64,000 nucleotides of DNA from Nocardia aurea (GTDB lineage: Bacteria > Actinomycetota > Actinomycetes > Mycobacteriales > Mycobacteriaceae). Within the stretch, counting starts at the first letter, position 1. Each line of letters opens with the position of its first letter. This document shows positions 1-8,439 of the stretch, in pieces. The notes beneath the pieces are model-generated. The model was not told the origin of the DNA. It was given only the letters and a program-made list of their open reading frames with translations, and made no database searches. The stretch spans positions 1-64,000 of the forward strand of contig NZ_QCYJ01000162.1 of assembly GCF_003123685.1 (NCBI RefSeq), in the 5' to 3' direction. Both the position numbers and the translations under genes were made by a program.

Positions 1-9
1 TTCGGTCCT

Positions 10-32
10 CCCTGGCTCGGATAGAGCCAGGG
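10..32 (-). terminator. Stem-loop after the zeta-like kinase gene
   Basis: A perfect 9-bp inverted repeat, CCCTGGCTC and GAGCCAGGG with a GGATA loop, begins directly after the kinase stop codon (TGA on the minus strand at 33-35). It has no T-run, as is common for actinobacterial terminators. It probably ends the long minus-strand transcript. Confidence 0.6.
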
Positions 33-692
33 TCACCGACCAGATGGTCCGTTTTGAGTTGCCACGCGGTGGTCATTTTTCACGTTCCGCCGACATTGCT
101 GGGAATACTTCACAACACGCTCGCCATCGTCGTGTGAACCTGAGGCGGAGCCAGGTCGGTGATGCCTGACGTGATTGGCCCTCGGCAGTGGCGCAGGCGG
201 TGGAACACCGATGATGTAGTCCGCCGGTGGGTACCACGTACCGGGACGGTGAGCGTGATAGGTCTGGCGGATGACCTCGGCATCGACATGGTGCCCACCG
301 AGTCTTACGCGGTGTGCCACTGCGGCGATGCACGCCTCGAGTGGAGCGTGGACGTCGACGATCACGCATTCGGTTCCGCGGCTGTGGGCCAGGTGCTGCC
401 AGCGCTGCACATGTCGCGGTCGAAGGTTGGTAGCGTCGATGATCACACGATCGCCCCTGTCGAGAAGGGCGATGCACTCAGCCATCTCCCGTTCGCTGAC
501 CGCAGCCTCCTCTTCTTCGCTGAGTAGGCCTTGGCGGTGAAAGTACTTCTCGCGGATCAGGTCGCGCGACACGATAGAGGTGGTGAGGTCGAGCGCGGCG
601 AGTTGGGCAGCGAGCCTGGACTTGCCGGCTCCCATGAGTCCCCGCAGGACAATGATCATCGGCGCTTTCGATGACCTCGGCGCAGTACTCAT
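33..692 (-). CDS. Zeta-toxin/polynucleotide-kinase-like P-loop ATPase
   Basis: Predicted small-molecule or nucleic-acid kinase of the AAA_33/zeta-toxin-like fold. The Walker A motif GLMGAGKS lies close to the N-terminus, followed by a SRD segment and by VIIDATNL, which is typical of polynucleotide-kinase-like and zeta-type P-loop kinases. I start at the internal ATG (residue MSTAPR) because the 19 codons upstream look non-coding and the P-loop then sits near the N-terminus, as in the family. The C-terminal ~60 residues are basic and low in complexity. It is the last gene of the minus-strand block, with a stem-loop directly behind its stop. No epsilon-type antitoxin is seen beside it, so repair kinase and toxin remain equally possible. 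Confidence 0.65.
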   Translation of the reverse strand: MSTAPRSSKAPMIIVLRGLMGAGKSRLAAQLAALDLTTSIVSRDLIREKYFHRQGLLSEEEEAAVSEREMAECIALLDRGDRVIIDATNLRPRHVQRWQHLAHSRGTECVIVDVHAPLEACIAAVAHRVRLGGHHVDAEVIRQTYHAHRPGTWYPPADYIIGVPPPAPLPRANHVRHHRPGSASGSHDDGERVVKYSQQCRRNVKNDHRVATQNGPSGR

Positions 693-1060
693 CGCAGAGA
701 CCCCATTCTCTTCAAGTGGTAGTGCCCAGGCAGTGGGCCTCGGACACAATCAGCGTGGTCGGCGCGCGGTAACCGAAGAAGGGCTCCGCTCGATCTCTCG
801 CCAGTGAATCCCGCTCGATAGCAACCGATTCCGCATTCGCTGGATCTGGCTACCGCGCGATGGTTCTTGCCCGCACGCCAGCGCCTCGGGTGTCCGGCAC
901 CCGCAGCCATCTGCCGTTGGTAGGTGCGCCGGATGTCGTGGATGCCGCCGAAAGGCTGGGCCGACCGACTGCAGGAGCTGGACGCCGACAAACTGACACG
1001 ACGGAGCCGAAATCGTTCGAATGGCGATTCCTCCGACGTCCACCTTGGCGGGCGGTACGG
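693..1060. other. Gap without a convincing gene
   Basis: This stretch separates the kinase start from the RecT-like stop. Open frames exist on both strands, but their Arg/Pro/Ser-rich composition is that of high-GC shadow frames. I see no ribosome site or recognisable motif. Confidence 0.4.
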
Positions 1061-2179
1061 TCAGGGTTTGGTGTTGTCGCCGGATATGTCGGTGGGCAGG
1101 TTGGATCGCAGGGTCTCCAGCTCTTGGGCGGTGAGCTCGTCGAGATGACCGATCTGGCGGCCCAGTTGTTCTGTGGCCCAGACGAGTACACCTGCCGCGT
1201 CGCGGCGAAGGGCGGCGGCCGCATCGACGACGAATGCCTCTATCGCGTCGTGATCGGCGGCGGCTGGGGTACGTCTGCGAGTGGCGGTGGGGCGTGGTGG
1301 CCGCCTCGCTGAGGTGGTGGCCTGGGCGGATTTCGCTTCCGGGGCGGGAACTCCCGACGCGCCGGGCTCGGAGATGACCGGCTGTTCGTTGCGTGCGGTG
1401 TCGGCCGGTTCCGCGGTGGTGTCGGTGGGCACCGCCCTGTCGGTGGGCGTGCTCGGCTTTCCGAGCAGGTGGGTGACGCTGCGGGACGGGGCTTGCTGTG
1501 CGGCAGGTGCGGAGTCGCTGGGGTTGGTGCTGGTGTGCTCGTTGGTGATGTCGGCGCTGTCGGCGAGGCTCAGCCATCCGAGTTCGTCGGGGAACAACCG
1601 TCGCCAAGCGTCGGCTTCGGCGCATTTGGCCAGCATGTGGCGCGGCATCCTGGCCCAGCCTCGGGTGGGAGCACCGCTCTGGGTGAATTTGGCGAACTCG
1701 TCGAAGTGGACGATCCCGTCGACGGTTTCGCGGCGATTGTCCGGGTGGATGGCGGTGATCGTGTAGTGCGCGGCGACCGGATCCGTGGCGTGGGGCCAGG
1801 CGGCGTCCCAGGTTCGGGATCGGTCGTCGTAGAACAGCGGTGGGGACGTCTCCAGGATCACACCGCGCTTCTGTGCGGCGCGGGCACCCAGGATCCGGAA
1901 TCCGTGGATGGAGGTCTCCACAGACCATCGTTCTTCGAACTCGGTGCCCCTGGCGTTGACGACTGGTTCGCGGCGTAGCAGCAATCGGATCTGTTCGCGG
2001 AACGGATCGAGGTTGCAGGTGACCGCGCTGTGGAAGAACAGGTTCAGCGCGGCGGTGGGCGGGGTGGTTGTCCAGCGTGAGATCAGCGCGAGCGCGGAGA
2101 TCTGTGTATCGGTGAACCGTTCCTGCTCGGGGGCGATGGCCAGCGGAGAGAGCGGCGGGGGGCTCTGGGGTGCGGACAT
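1061..2179 (-). CDS. RecT/Bet-family single-strand annealing protein
   Basis: Probable phage-type recombinase that anneals complementary single strands after exonuclease resection. Residues ~40-210 follow the Bet/RecT pattern: a DPFREQI segment, a stretch ending in a FRILGAR-type motif, and HMLAKCAEADAWRRLFPDELG, which matches the conserved Bet C-terminal core signature (kCaEa.alR.afP). The last ~150 residues are a Pro/Ala/Thr-rich tail with a basic patch, longer than usual. The ATG at 2179 is preceded by a strong AAAAGGAG ribosome site. The RecE-like nuclease gene lies just upstream on the same strand, which supports a RecE/RecT-type pair. Confidence 0.8.
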   Translation of the reverse strand: MSAPQSPPPLSPLAIAPEQERFTDTQISALALISRWTTTPPTAALNLFFHSAVTCNLDPFREQIRLLLRREPVVNARGTEFEERWSVETSIHGFRILGARAAQKRGVILETSPPLFYDDRSRTWDAAWPHATDPVAAHYTITAIHPDNRRETVDGIVHFDEFAKFTQSGAPTRGWARMPRHMLAKCAEADAWRRLFPDELGWLSLADSADITNEHTSTNPSDSAPAAQQAPSRSVTHLLGKPSTPTDRAVPTDTTAEPADTARNEQPVISEPGASGVPAPEAKSAQATTSARRPPRPTATRRRTPAAADHDAIEAFVVDAAAALRRDAAGVLVWATEQLGRQIGHLDELTAQELETLRSNLPTDISGDNTKP

Positions 2180-2267
2180 GCGTTGTCGGCTCCTTTTCTG
2201 GGAGACAGGTTCGAGTCCTGTTCAGCGACTCCGGCGTTGGGTGCCGCCGGGATCCGCTGTGGGCGGG

Positions 2268-3158
2268 TCAGTGGCGGTATCGCCGATTCGAGGTGCGGGG
2301 GAGGTGAATGCGGTGGACGCCGTCGCCGTGGGCGGGCCAGTCGTTGGATCGCAGGCAGCGGTCGTAGAGATCGATCGCGCGCCGGTTCTCCCGGGCGGCG
2401 TCGATGAAGTCGTCCACGTCGCCGGGATGCAGTTCGGAGACGCTGACCACGTGCGGTGGGTGTTTGTCGACGGCGGCGAACAGGAACCGGCGTACCCGTA
2501 GCCCCAACGCGGTCATGACGCGGGTGTACCAGTCCCTTTGCAGGTGGTAGCCGTAGCGCAGGACCGACCACGCGAATTCGCCGGGGTCGGCGTTGTCGGT
2601 GGTTTTCAGGTCCACGACATCGACTTCTTCGTCGTCGTCGGTGGGGTGCAGCCAGTCCGGGCGGGTCCGCAGCATCAGGCCGGTGGCCGGGTCGGGTGAG
2701 TAGAACGACGCCTCAGCCCAGCCGCGGGCCAGCAGCGGCACCAGCGCCGGATGCGCGCGGACCTCGGCGGCCATGGCTTTGGCTTTGGCGAAACTGCCGG
2801 GCAACAACGGGATCCGGCCGGCGAGGCGGTGTTCGAGCCGTTTCTGTTTGGCCAGGTTTGTCATCCAGTTCTGGAACTTGAGTTCCACCACCAGCGGTCC
2901 CGATCCCAGGCCGATGCTGTGTACGGCACGTCCGAATTCGAGGGCGTCGGTGTCGGGGGACCCGTACAGCTGTTCGTGGCGGAACTGGCGGGGGGTGATC
3001 CCTGACCAGGACAGTCGCCGCGCCAACGAGCTCGACAGACAAAAGTCGTCGTGGCGGTGATAGACGTGATCGGGCAGGTATAGGTGGATTCCTTGGGTCG
3101 GGGTAGCGGTATGCAGGACGGGAATCACGACCTCCGTGGTGTGGCTGCGGGCGAGCAC
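2268..3158 (-). CDS. RecE-like PD-(D/E)XK exonuclease
   Basis: Probable exodeoxyribonuclease VIII-like protein of the PDDEXK family. The N-terminal YHRHDDF-CLSSS segment and LEFGRAVHS match the start of the RecE-type nuclease domain. The core has RTRPDWLH followed by EVDVVDLKTTDNA, giving the metal-binding D and the DLKTT form of the (D/E)XK motif. GYHLQRDWYTRVM supplies the conserved QxxxY-like helix. At ~296 residues it is the length of a stand-alone nuclease domain. It precedes the RecT-like gene by ~90 bp in the same direction, so the two probably act together on double-strand ends. Confidence 0.8.
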   Translation of the reverse strand: MLARSHTTEVVIPVLHTATPTQGIHLYLPDHVYHRHDDFCLSSSLARRLSWSGITPRQFRHEQLYGSPDTDALEFGRAVHSIGLGSGPLVVELKFQNWMTNLAKQKRLEHRLAGRIPLLPGSFAKAKAMAAEVRAHPALVPLLARGWAEASFYSPDPATGLMLRTRPDWLHPTDDDEEVDVVDLKTTDNADPGEFAWSVLRYGYHLQRDWYTRVMTALGLRVRRFLFAAVDKHPPHVVSVSELHPGDVDDFIDAARENRRAIDLYDRCLRSNDWPAHGDGVHRIHLPRTSNRRYRH

Positions 3159-3278
3159 GGTCGGTGGACGCCGGGTGTGAGCCCGATGAAGCGATCGGTA
3201 GCCGCGAATTCGTCGTCGCAGCAGAGAGTTTCGGAGACACCCTTGGCGTCACGGCCCTGGCTCAACTCGCGATGCAGG

Positions 3279-3929
3279 TCAGGGCCGGGTGGATGCCGCC
3301 GCGTCGGTTCCGTCGAGGCAGGTGGTGGCGCTGTCGAGGTGCCATTGACGGTGGAACTCGCGGGCGAACGTGTCCAGCGCGGTGGGTTCGTGGGTCTGTA
3401 GCGCGTCGAAGCGGGTATGGAACGCTGCGATCACGGCCTCGGAAAATGGCTGGCAGCGCGCCAGTTCGCGTTGGGTGCGGTCGTACAGTTCGGTGCGATG
3501 TCCAGGGAGCAAGTCTTCGCGTCGTCCGACGCAGTACTCGCACTGTGCGGCAGCCCCGCGCAGTGGAGTCGGCCAGGTTGTCGGTGGTACGCCGAGATTG
3601 CCGCTGGCCAAGGGCCGCTCGCTGTGACCGTGCACAGCGACGGCCAGGTTTGTCAGCCGGTCGCCGAGCCGTTGTCGTACCCGACGGGGCAGGGTCCGGA
3701 TCACCAAACTCAAGACCGGCCCCAGGTGGGCGGCGGCCGCGCCTATCTGGTCGGCGACGAGGTCCCTGGCCCCGAAGTCGATCATGTAGGTCCGACCGTC
3801 CGGAGCGGTGACGTGGAAAATTTTGGCCCTCGAGTCGTGCGCCTCGAACATGTCGAGGGCTCTCAACGCCGCGTCGACGGGGTCTGCGCCATCGGCCTGA
3901 ATGACCCAGCGGATGTCGTACTCTTCCAC
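3279..3929 (-). CDS. Hypothetical protein beside RecE-like gene
   Basis: I do not recognise this 216-residue protein. The start is the GTG at 3929, because GAGGAGG lies at the right distance in front of it; longer upstream frames lack a site. The first ~75 residues (EEYDIRWVIQADGADPVDAALRALDMF, then a TYMIDF segment) look like a small alpha/beta domain. The middle is helical and basic. CEYCVG provides one CxxC pair, and the C-terminal part is helical. It lies between the RecE-like gene and the primase gene, same strand. A role in the replication/recombination module is only an inference from position. Confidence 0.6.
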   Translation of the reverse strand: MEEYDIRWVIQADGADPVDAALRALDMFEAHDSRAKIFHVTAPDGRTYMIDFGARDLVADQIGAAAAHLGPVLSLVIRTLPRRVRQRLGDRLTNLAVAVHGHSERPLASGNLGVPPTTWPTPLRGAAAQCEYCVGRREDLLPGHRTELYDRTQRELARCQPFSEAVIAAFHTRFDALQTHEPTALDTFAREFHRQWHLDSATTCLDGTDAAASTRP

Positions 3930-4430
3930 GGTTGACGCCTCCTCAGCGGGATAGTGGGTTCTCGACCCGAGCGGTCGAGTAGTGGATGCCGCCCAGTGGC
4001 AGTGACCGGTGGTGACCACCGAGGGGCTGCGCGGGTCGATGGCGCAGTGGCCAGAGCGCACGCGTCAGCGGCACAACCCCTGGTCGAGGCGCGAATCACA
4101 GCGGATCTGGTGAAATACCTTGCACGCTGAACCGTTCGAGACGGTGATGGTCGTGATCGCGCGACCAGCGTGTTCGCTGCGTTGGTGGAAGCGGCTGATC
4201 GCCCGAGCACCAAAGTCTCGGAGAGTTCTAGCAGGCCGAGAGGATGTGGCGGCCCTCGAGCAGCGGGGGACCGGCATGATCGTGAGGATGTCGCGCGGTT
4301 CAAAACCCATCATGGACAGAAGTCGGCGAGGGCCATACCGGCCCAGGTCGGGTCGGCGTCCGAACGCCGGTGTCGTCCTGTCCTGGTGCGGCGGCACGAT
4401 CCGCGGTGGTTCGGCCCCGACGGATCCCGA
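3930..4430. other. Gap without a convincing gene
   Basis: About 500 bases between the primase stop and the GTG start of the next gene. Frames on the minus strand are rich in Arg, Pro and Ser and share no motif with neighbours. The right part could be leader sequence for the downstream gene. Confidence 0.35.
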
Positions 4431-5369
4431 TCACCCACCACGCAGTCTGATCTGGCGGTTCTGTTCGCTGCCGAAATCGAGTCCGCGCGTAATGGTGCGG
4501 ACAGCCTCGTCCTCGGTGAAGTCACCGTTGCCGATGTGGGTGCTGGCGGCTTCGTAGAGCACGTCATAGGCGGTTCGGTAGTCGAGGATCGGGTGACCGA
4601 GTGGGAGTCCGTGCTGGTCGAGGATGTCGGCGCCGACGAGAATTCCGAGCGAGGCGGCGGCTGACACCAGGGTGTCGTTGCGTTGGCCGCGTGGTGCGTG
4701 ACGGACACGATCGCCCTGAATCCGCAGTGCGACTTTGACGTAATTGTGGGTCCGGTCGATATCCACGTGCGCAGGCGGACGGGGCGTAGAGGGCGGTGGC
4801 GTGAGGGCGGTGACGAGCCAGGTAGGCAGAGGTTGAGGTGTGCGCGGATCTTGGACGGTGTAGCCGCCGTTGTCGAGTATCGATCCGGCGGCGACGATGT
4901 AGCCGCCGGTCCCGCGGGTGTCGATGCGCCACCCGAGCGTGCCGGAGGTATTGGGCAACTGAATCGCCGGTGGGGCCTGGAAATACAGATGCAATCCAGT
5001 CGACGGGGTTGCCACAGTGTAAGTATCGCCAGGGTAGGGGTGCCCGGCCTGTTCGGCGACCGCGGCGAGGACCTCGCGGCCGTGAGACAGGCCGGTCCAG
5101 GGCTCGGGGGCGGGTTCGTCGTGGTCGGGATCGAGGTCGATGACATAGAGCCCGCTGGGCGCGCAGGCGATCCCGATGTTGAACGGATGTTGACGCCACA
5201 TCCAACGGATCCGGCGTGGGTCGGCGGTGGCATGGCTGTGCCAATCACCTTTGTATGCAGGCGTTTTCGCGAGTGGCCGCAGCGGGAAAACGTGATGTCC
5301 GCGTTCGGCGGCGGTCAGAGCGGCCTGCATCAGTGCGGTGCTGGGGCGGCCGCGTCGCGAGGCGCCCAT
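4431..5369 (-). CDS. Bifunctional DNA primase/polymerase (PrimPol) domain protein
   Basis: Predicted archaeo-eukaryotic-type primase/polymerase that starts replication of a mobile element. Visible signatures are HHVFPLRPLAKTPA near the N-terminus, the acidic catalytic motif YVIDLDPDHD, the STGLHLYF segment, and the RIDTRGTGGYIVAAGS block, all in the order typical of the PrimPol N-terminal domain. The protein is ~312 residues, so it has the primase domain plus a short helical tail and no helicase. I chose the ATG at 5369 (MGASRRG), because the ~100 codons upstream in frame look non-coding; the ribosome site is weak. It lies in the same strand block as RecE/RecT and the ParB-like gene. Confidence 0.8.
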   Translation of the reverse strand: MGASRRGRPSTALMQAALTAAERGHHVFPLRPLAKTPAYKGDWHSHATADPRRIRWMWRQHPFNIGIACAPSGLYVIDLDPDHDEPAPEPWTGLSHGREVLAAVAEQAGHPYPGDTYTVATPSTGLHLYFQAPPAIQLPNTSGTLGWRIDTRGTGGYIVAAGSILDNGGYTVQDPRTPQPLPTWLVTALTPPPSTPRPPAHVDIDRTHNYVKVALRIQGDRVRHAPRGQRNDTLVSAAASLGILVGADILDQHGLPLGHPILDYRTAYDVLYEAASTHIGNGDFTEDEAVRTITRGLDFGSEQNRQIRLRGG

Positions 5370-5750
5370 CTCGCCAGGGTAGCGCGAGTTCGGGCGTGCC
5401 TGGGATCGGTTGGATGCGGGGCCGGTGCCCGCGCGGCGCGTGGACGGGGACCTCGAGGAGGAAGGTGTGCACATGGGTGGCGGGTCGTCGAATCGAGAAG
5501 GCGATCGCGGGCGGGGTGTGGTGGGGCACTGATCGCAAACGGGTGTCGGAGGTTGCCAGGCGGAGGCGCAGCCTCGCTTCGGATGTGCTGCGAGGCTGGT
5601 GCGGTGGCGTGGGCGCGGTGAGTCGTGCCAGGGGTGCAACTGCGATGTCGGCCCCGCGTTTCGATGAAATCCGTGGTGTGGCACGGTCACGAAATTGCCG
5701 GGCGGGGAATGCAGTGGACGTGATTTGGCAGTTCCATCCGGCCCGGAGGG
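5370..5750. other. Gap without a convincing gene
   Basis: Stretch between the DUF6744-like stop and the chosen primase start. Minus-strand frames run through it, including one in frame with the primase, but they are Pro/Arg/Ser-rich and show no domain. A longer primase N-terminus cannot be excluded. Confidence 0.35.
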
Positions 5751-6803
5751 TCATTGCGATTTCAGCAGGGCGTCGAGCTGGGTGTGGACCAGATCGAACG
5801 AGGAGCTGGTCTCGTCGAGGCTGTTCTGCAACCTCCTGGAGTAGCTGGCGGTCTGGGCCTTGAGGCTGAGGAAGCGGTCGAGGAGCGCTTTGGTCTTGTT
5901 GGCGCTGGCTCCGTTTCGGCGTGCGGTGGCGATATCGAGCGACAGTTTCTGCAAGGCGTCACGGGAGGCGTCGATGAACGCACGAATGATCAACTGCCGC
6001 ATCTCGGCTTGGTCGGGCAGAGGGATGCGGGCGAACATGCTCTGGCCGCCGACACCGGCGACGAACCGGTGCAAGCCCTCGAGTGTGTGTGCGTGGTCGG
6101 CGGTGACGAAATAGACACCGCCGGTGGGGCGCACGGGGACCGCTTCGAGACGGCGCATGTAGTCCAGCAGCATCGATCTGATCCGGTCGGCGCCGAGGTA
6201 GGTGCACTGCCACCGATACCGCTGCTGCACGGTGTCGACCAAGGCGTACACGCGCCGTTTCTCAGCGTCGGACAGTGCGGCGACCGCGGGGTCGTCGAGG
6301 CGGATCACCAGTTGGCCGGAACCGTGTTCGCCGGTGCTGCGTTCGAAGGTGACGTCGCCGAGGTGTTCGTCGTAGCTCAGTGTGGTGGCCTTTTCGTCGC
6401 GTTCCTCGCGCACAATGTGGCGGACGATGCGGTCGGAGCCTCGGCGGACCGGACGGATCATCAGCCTCGCCGACCGCACGGGCCCGCCCGGTGTCTGCGT
6501 CGACGGGCCGGACGCGGTGTCGGTGTCGAGGTGGTCGAGGTTGTAGGTGTCGCGGACGCCGTCGCTGCCGGTGACGCGCAGGAACGCGTCATCGGCGCGG
6601 AGCGGGCCGGGCAGTATGGTGGTGTCGAGCCGTAGCTGCTGGAACTGTCGGGTGGCCTCGTCGAGGGTGATCTCGCCGCCGTAGACGCTGTAGACGATGA
6701 CGTAGCCCAGCACGGGACCCTCGCCGGTCTTGTCGGCGTAGGTGGACAGCAGTTCGCGGGCGGCGGTTTCGGTCGCGGGGGAGTCCGGCGCGAGAGTGGT
6801 CAT
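5751..6803 (-). CDS. DUF6744-like protein of the MoxR/VWA cluster
   Basis: A 350-residue soluble protein that I match, from memory only, to the DUF6744-type family found in actinobacterial phages and islands. No enzymatic motif is evident. Residues ~1-110 form a mixed domain (GYVIVYSVYGGEITLDEATRQF). Residues 150-260 include PTGGVYFVTADHAHTL. The C-terminus is a long helical region (TARRNGASANKTKALLDRF) that may form a coiled coil. It starts 17 bases after the VWA gene stops and ends just before the primase gene, so it is part of the MoxR-VWA operon. A substrate or adaptor role for the ATPase is an inference. Confidence 0.6.
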   Translation of the reverse strand: MTTLAPDSPATETAARELLSTYADKTGEGPVLGYVIVYSVYGGEITLDEATRQFQQLRLDTTILPGPLRADDAFLRVTGSDGVRDTYNLDHLDTDTASGPSTQTPGGPVRSARLMIRPVRRGSDRIVRHIVREERDEKATTLSYDEHLGDVTFERSTGEHGSGQLVIRLDDPAVAALSDAEKRRVYALVDTVQQRYRWQCTYLGADRIRSMLLDYMRRLEAVPVRPTGGVYFVTADHAHTLEGLHRFVAGVGGQSMFARIPLPDQAEMRQLIIRAFIDASRDALQKLSLDIATARRNGASANKTKALLDRFLSLKAQTASYSRRLQNSLDETSSSFDLVHTQLDALLKSQ

Positions 6804-6819
6804 GGGGAGTCCTTGAGGG

Positions 6820-8439
6820 TCAGACGAGGGTGAATAGGTCCTCGGCGGCGGTAGGTGCGAGGTCGTCGACGTGGGTGAGGTGGTCGGCCAGACTGGTCAG
6901 CGCCGCGGTCGCAGCGGCGGCGATGGCGATGACGAACACCCGGAATCCCAGGCGGGCCTTACGGTCTCGCCATCCAGACAGCCAGTCGCCGTCGAGGTAG
7001 TCGTCGCCATCGGTGATCAGCACGATGTCGCCGCGGGCGGTGCCGTCCCGGTTGTACTGCTCAGCGAGGATGTCGGTGGCCTGGTCGAGCGGGGCCTGGA
7101 AGTCGGTGCCGCCGTCGGCGAAACTGTCCGCGAACGCCAACACCTGCTCCAGCGGGGGATCTTCGGCGGCGGGGAACCGGAAGATTTCGATCTCGTCGGC
7201 GGCGGCGAACAGGACCGCCACGAAGTCGCGGCGCTGGCGGCGGGCCTGGTCGAGCAGCGCCAGACCGCACGCCTTGGCCCAGGCCTCCCGGGTCACCGAA
7301 ACACCACCGGGACCGGAGTGTGTGTCGGTCATCGAGTGGGAGCAGTCGATGAGCGCGATGATCGCGCCGCGGCCTTCGGGCTGCTCACCGACGGTCTGGT
7401 AGATCATGAGTTCCCGCTCGATGAACCTGGCGGCGAACAACGCACGCAGGGCGGGCACCGCCAGCGCGGCCAGTTCGGAGGGAACCAGTCGCGAGATGTC
7501 GTCGCCGAGTGTCACACCGATGACTTCGTCGTGGCCGTGGGTGCTTCGGCGGGCGTACTTCCCGGCGGCCATGAGCCGGAATCGGCCGATCAGGTCGGCG
7601 AATCCGCCGAGCCGTCCATCGCGCAGCCGTTTCGCGAGCGCGGTGCGTTCGGTGAAGGACATGCCGCGCAACTGTTCGGGCGTGATGTTCCACGCCGCCA
7701 TGAGCGCCCGCTCGGCACCGACGTCGTCGGCAGCCGTGGCCGTGGTGGCGCGTAGACGCGGCCGCAGCGCGGAGGCGGCGTCGTCGGCCGCCTTGTGCGC
7801 GGCCGCTGTCGCGTCCGCTGCCGCGGTGTCGGCCGCCGCGGCGTCATCGAGCATCTGGTCGAGGGCGCTGACCTGGTCGCCATCGACGAGATCGCTCGGA
7901 TCGCGGCCACCGACCGCAGCGTGCAAGGCCGCCGCCACCGCGTCGGCGGCGGTCTGCGCGTTCTGAGTGGACTGGTCCGCATCGTCGGCGGCCTGCTGGG
8001 CGGTGTCGTTGTGCTCGAACCATTCCCGCAGAGTGCTCGCCTGCGCCATCACCGCCATCACCGCGGCATAGCGGTCACCGACAGTGTGGCGGCGTAGGTT
8101 TCGGAACTCCGGTGTGTCGGCGAGGGCGGACACGACCGCGCGATTGGGCAGCCGCGAGACCGCGACGTCGGTGACGTCGCGGATGCGGGGCTGGGCCTTG
8201 AAGGCCAGCAGGAACAGATCGTGCAGCAGATCGCCCGCGTGGGCGTGAACGTGGGCGATTTCTTCCTTGAGCGCGGTCAGGGCCGTGGCTTCGTCCCGGG
8301 TCTGGGCCCAGGTGTCCTCGTCGAGGCGATCACCGGCAACGACATGTCGATGCTGAGGCGCGGGTTCGCCGAGGCCGAGCCACCGTGGCGCGCGCGCACT
8401 CAACTGTGCGACCGTGGTCGGCGCCTGGGATGCGGTCAC
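6820..8439 (-). CDS. VWA-domain (CoxE/YehP-like) partner of MoxR ATPase
   Basis: A 539-residue protein ending in a von Willebrand factor A domain. The metal-ion-dependent adhesion site is intact: DCSHS at residues 365-369, a later Thr in FADGGTDF, and the ITDGDD motif. Residues ~145-230 are an Ala/Asp-rich helical stretch likely to form a coiled coil, and the N-terminal part is all helical. Its start overlaps the MoxR gene stop by 4 bases (8436-8439), so translation is coupled. In known MoxR-VWA pairs the VWA protein works with the AAA+ ATPase to bring in or remodel a client; the client here is unknown. Confidence 0.8.
   Translation of the reverse strand: MTASQAPTTVAQLSARAPRWLGLGEPAPQHRHVVAGDRLDEDTWAQTRDEATALTALKEEIAHVHAHAGDLLHDLFLLAFKAQPRIRDVTDVAVSRLPNRAVVSALADTPEFRNLRRHTVGDRYAAVMAVMAQASTLREWFEHNDTAQQAADDADQSTQNAQTAADAVAAALHAAVGGRDPSDLVDGDQVSALDQMLDDAAAADTAAADATAAAHKAADDAASALRPRLRATTATAADDVGAERALMAAWNITPEQLRGMSFTERTALAKRLRDGRLGGFADLIGRFRLMAAGKYARRSTHGHDEVIGVTLGDDISRLVPSELAALAVPALRALFAARFIERELMIYQTVGEQPEGRGAIIALIDCSHSMTDTHSGPGGVSVTREAWAKACGLALLDQARRQRRDFVAVLFAAADEIEIFRFPAAEDPPLEQVLAFADSFADGGTDFQAPLDQATDILAEQYNRDGTARGDIVLITDGDDYLDGDWLSGWRDRKARLGFRVFVIAIAAAATAALTSLADHLTHVDDLAPTAAEDLFTLV

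Noticed and set aside
2150..2232. Possible full tRNA gene on the plus strand around the T-arm-like hairpin
   Set aside because: No matching 5' acceptor strand, no D-arm and no variable loop; the CTCC/GGAG stem is the RecT ribosome site region.
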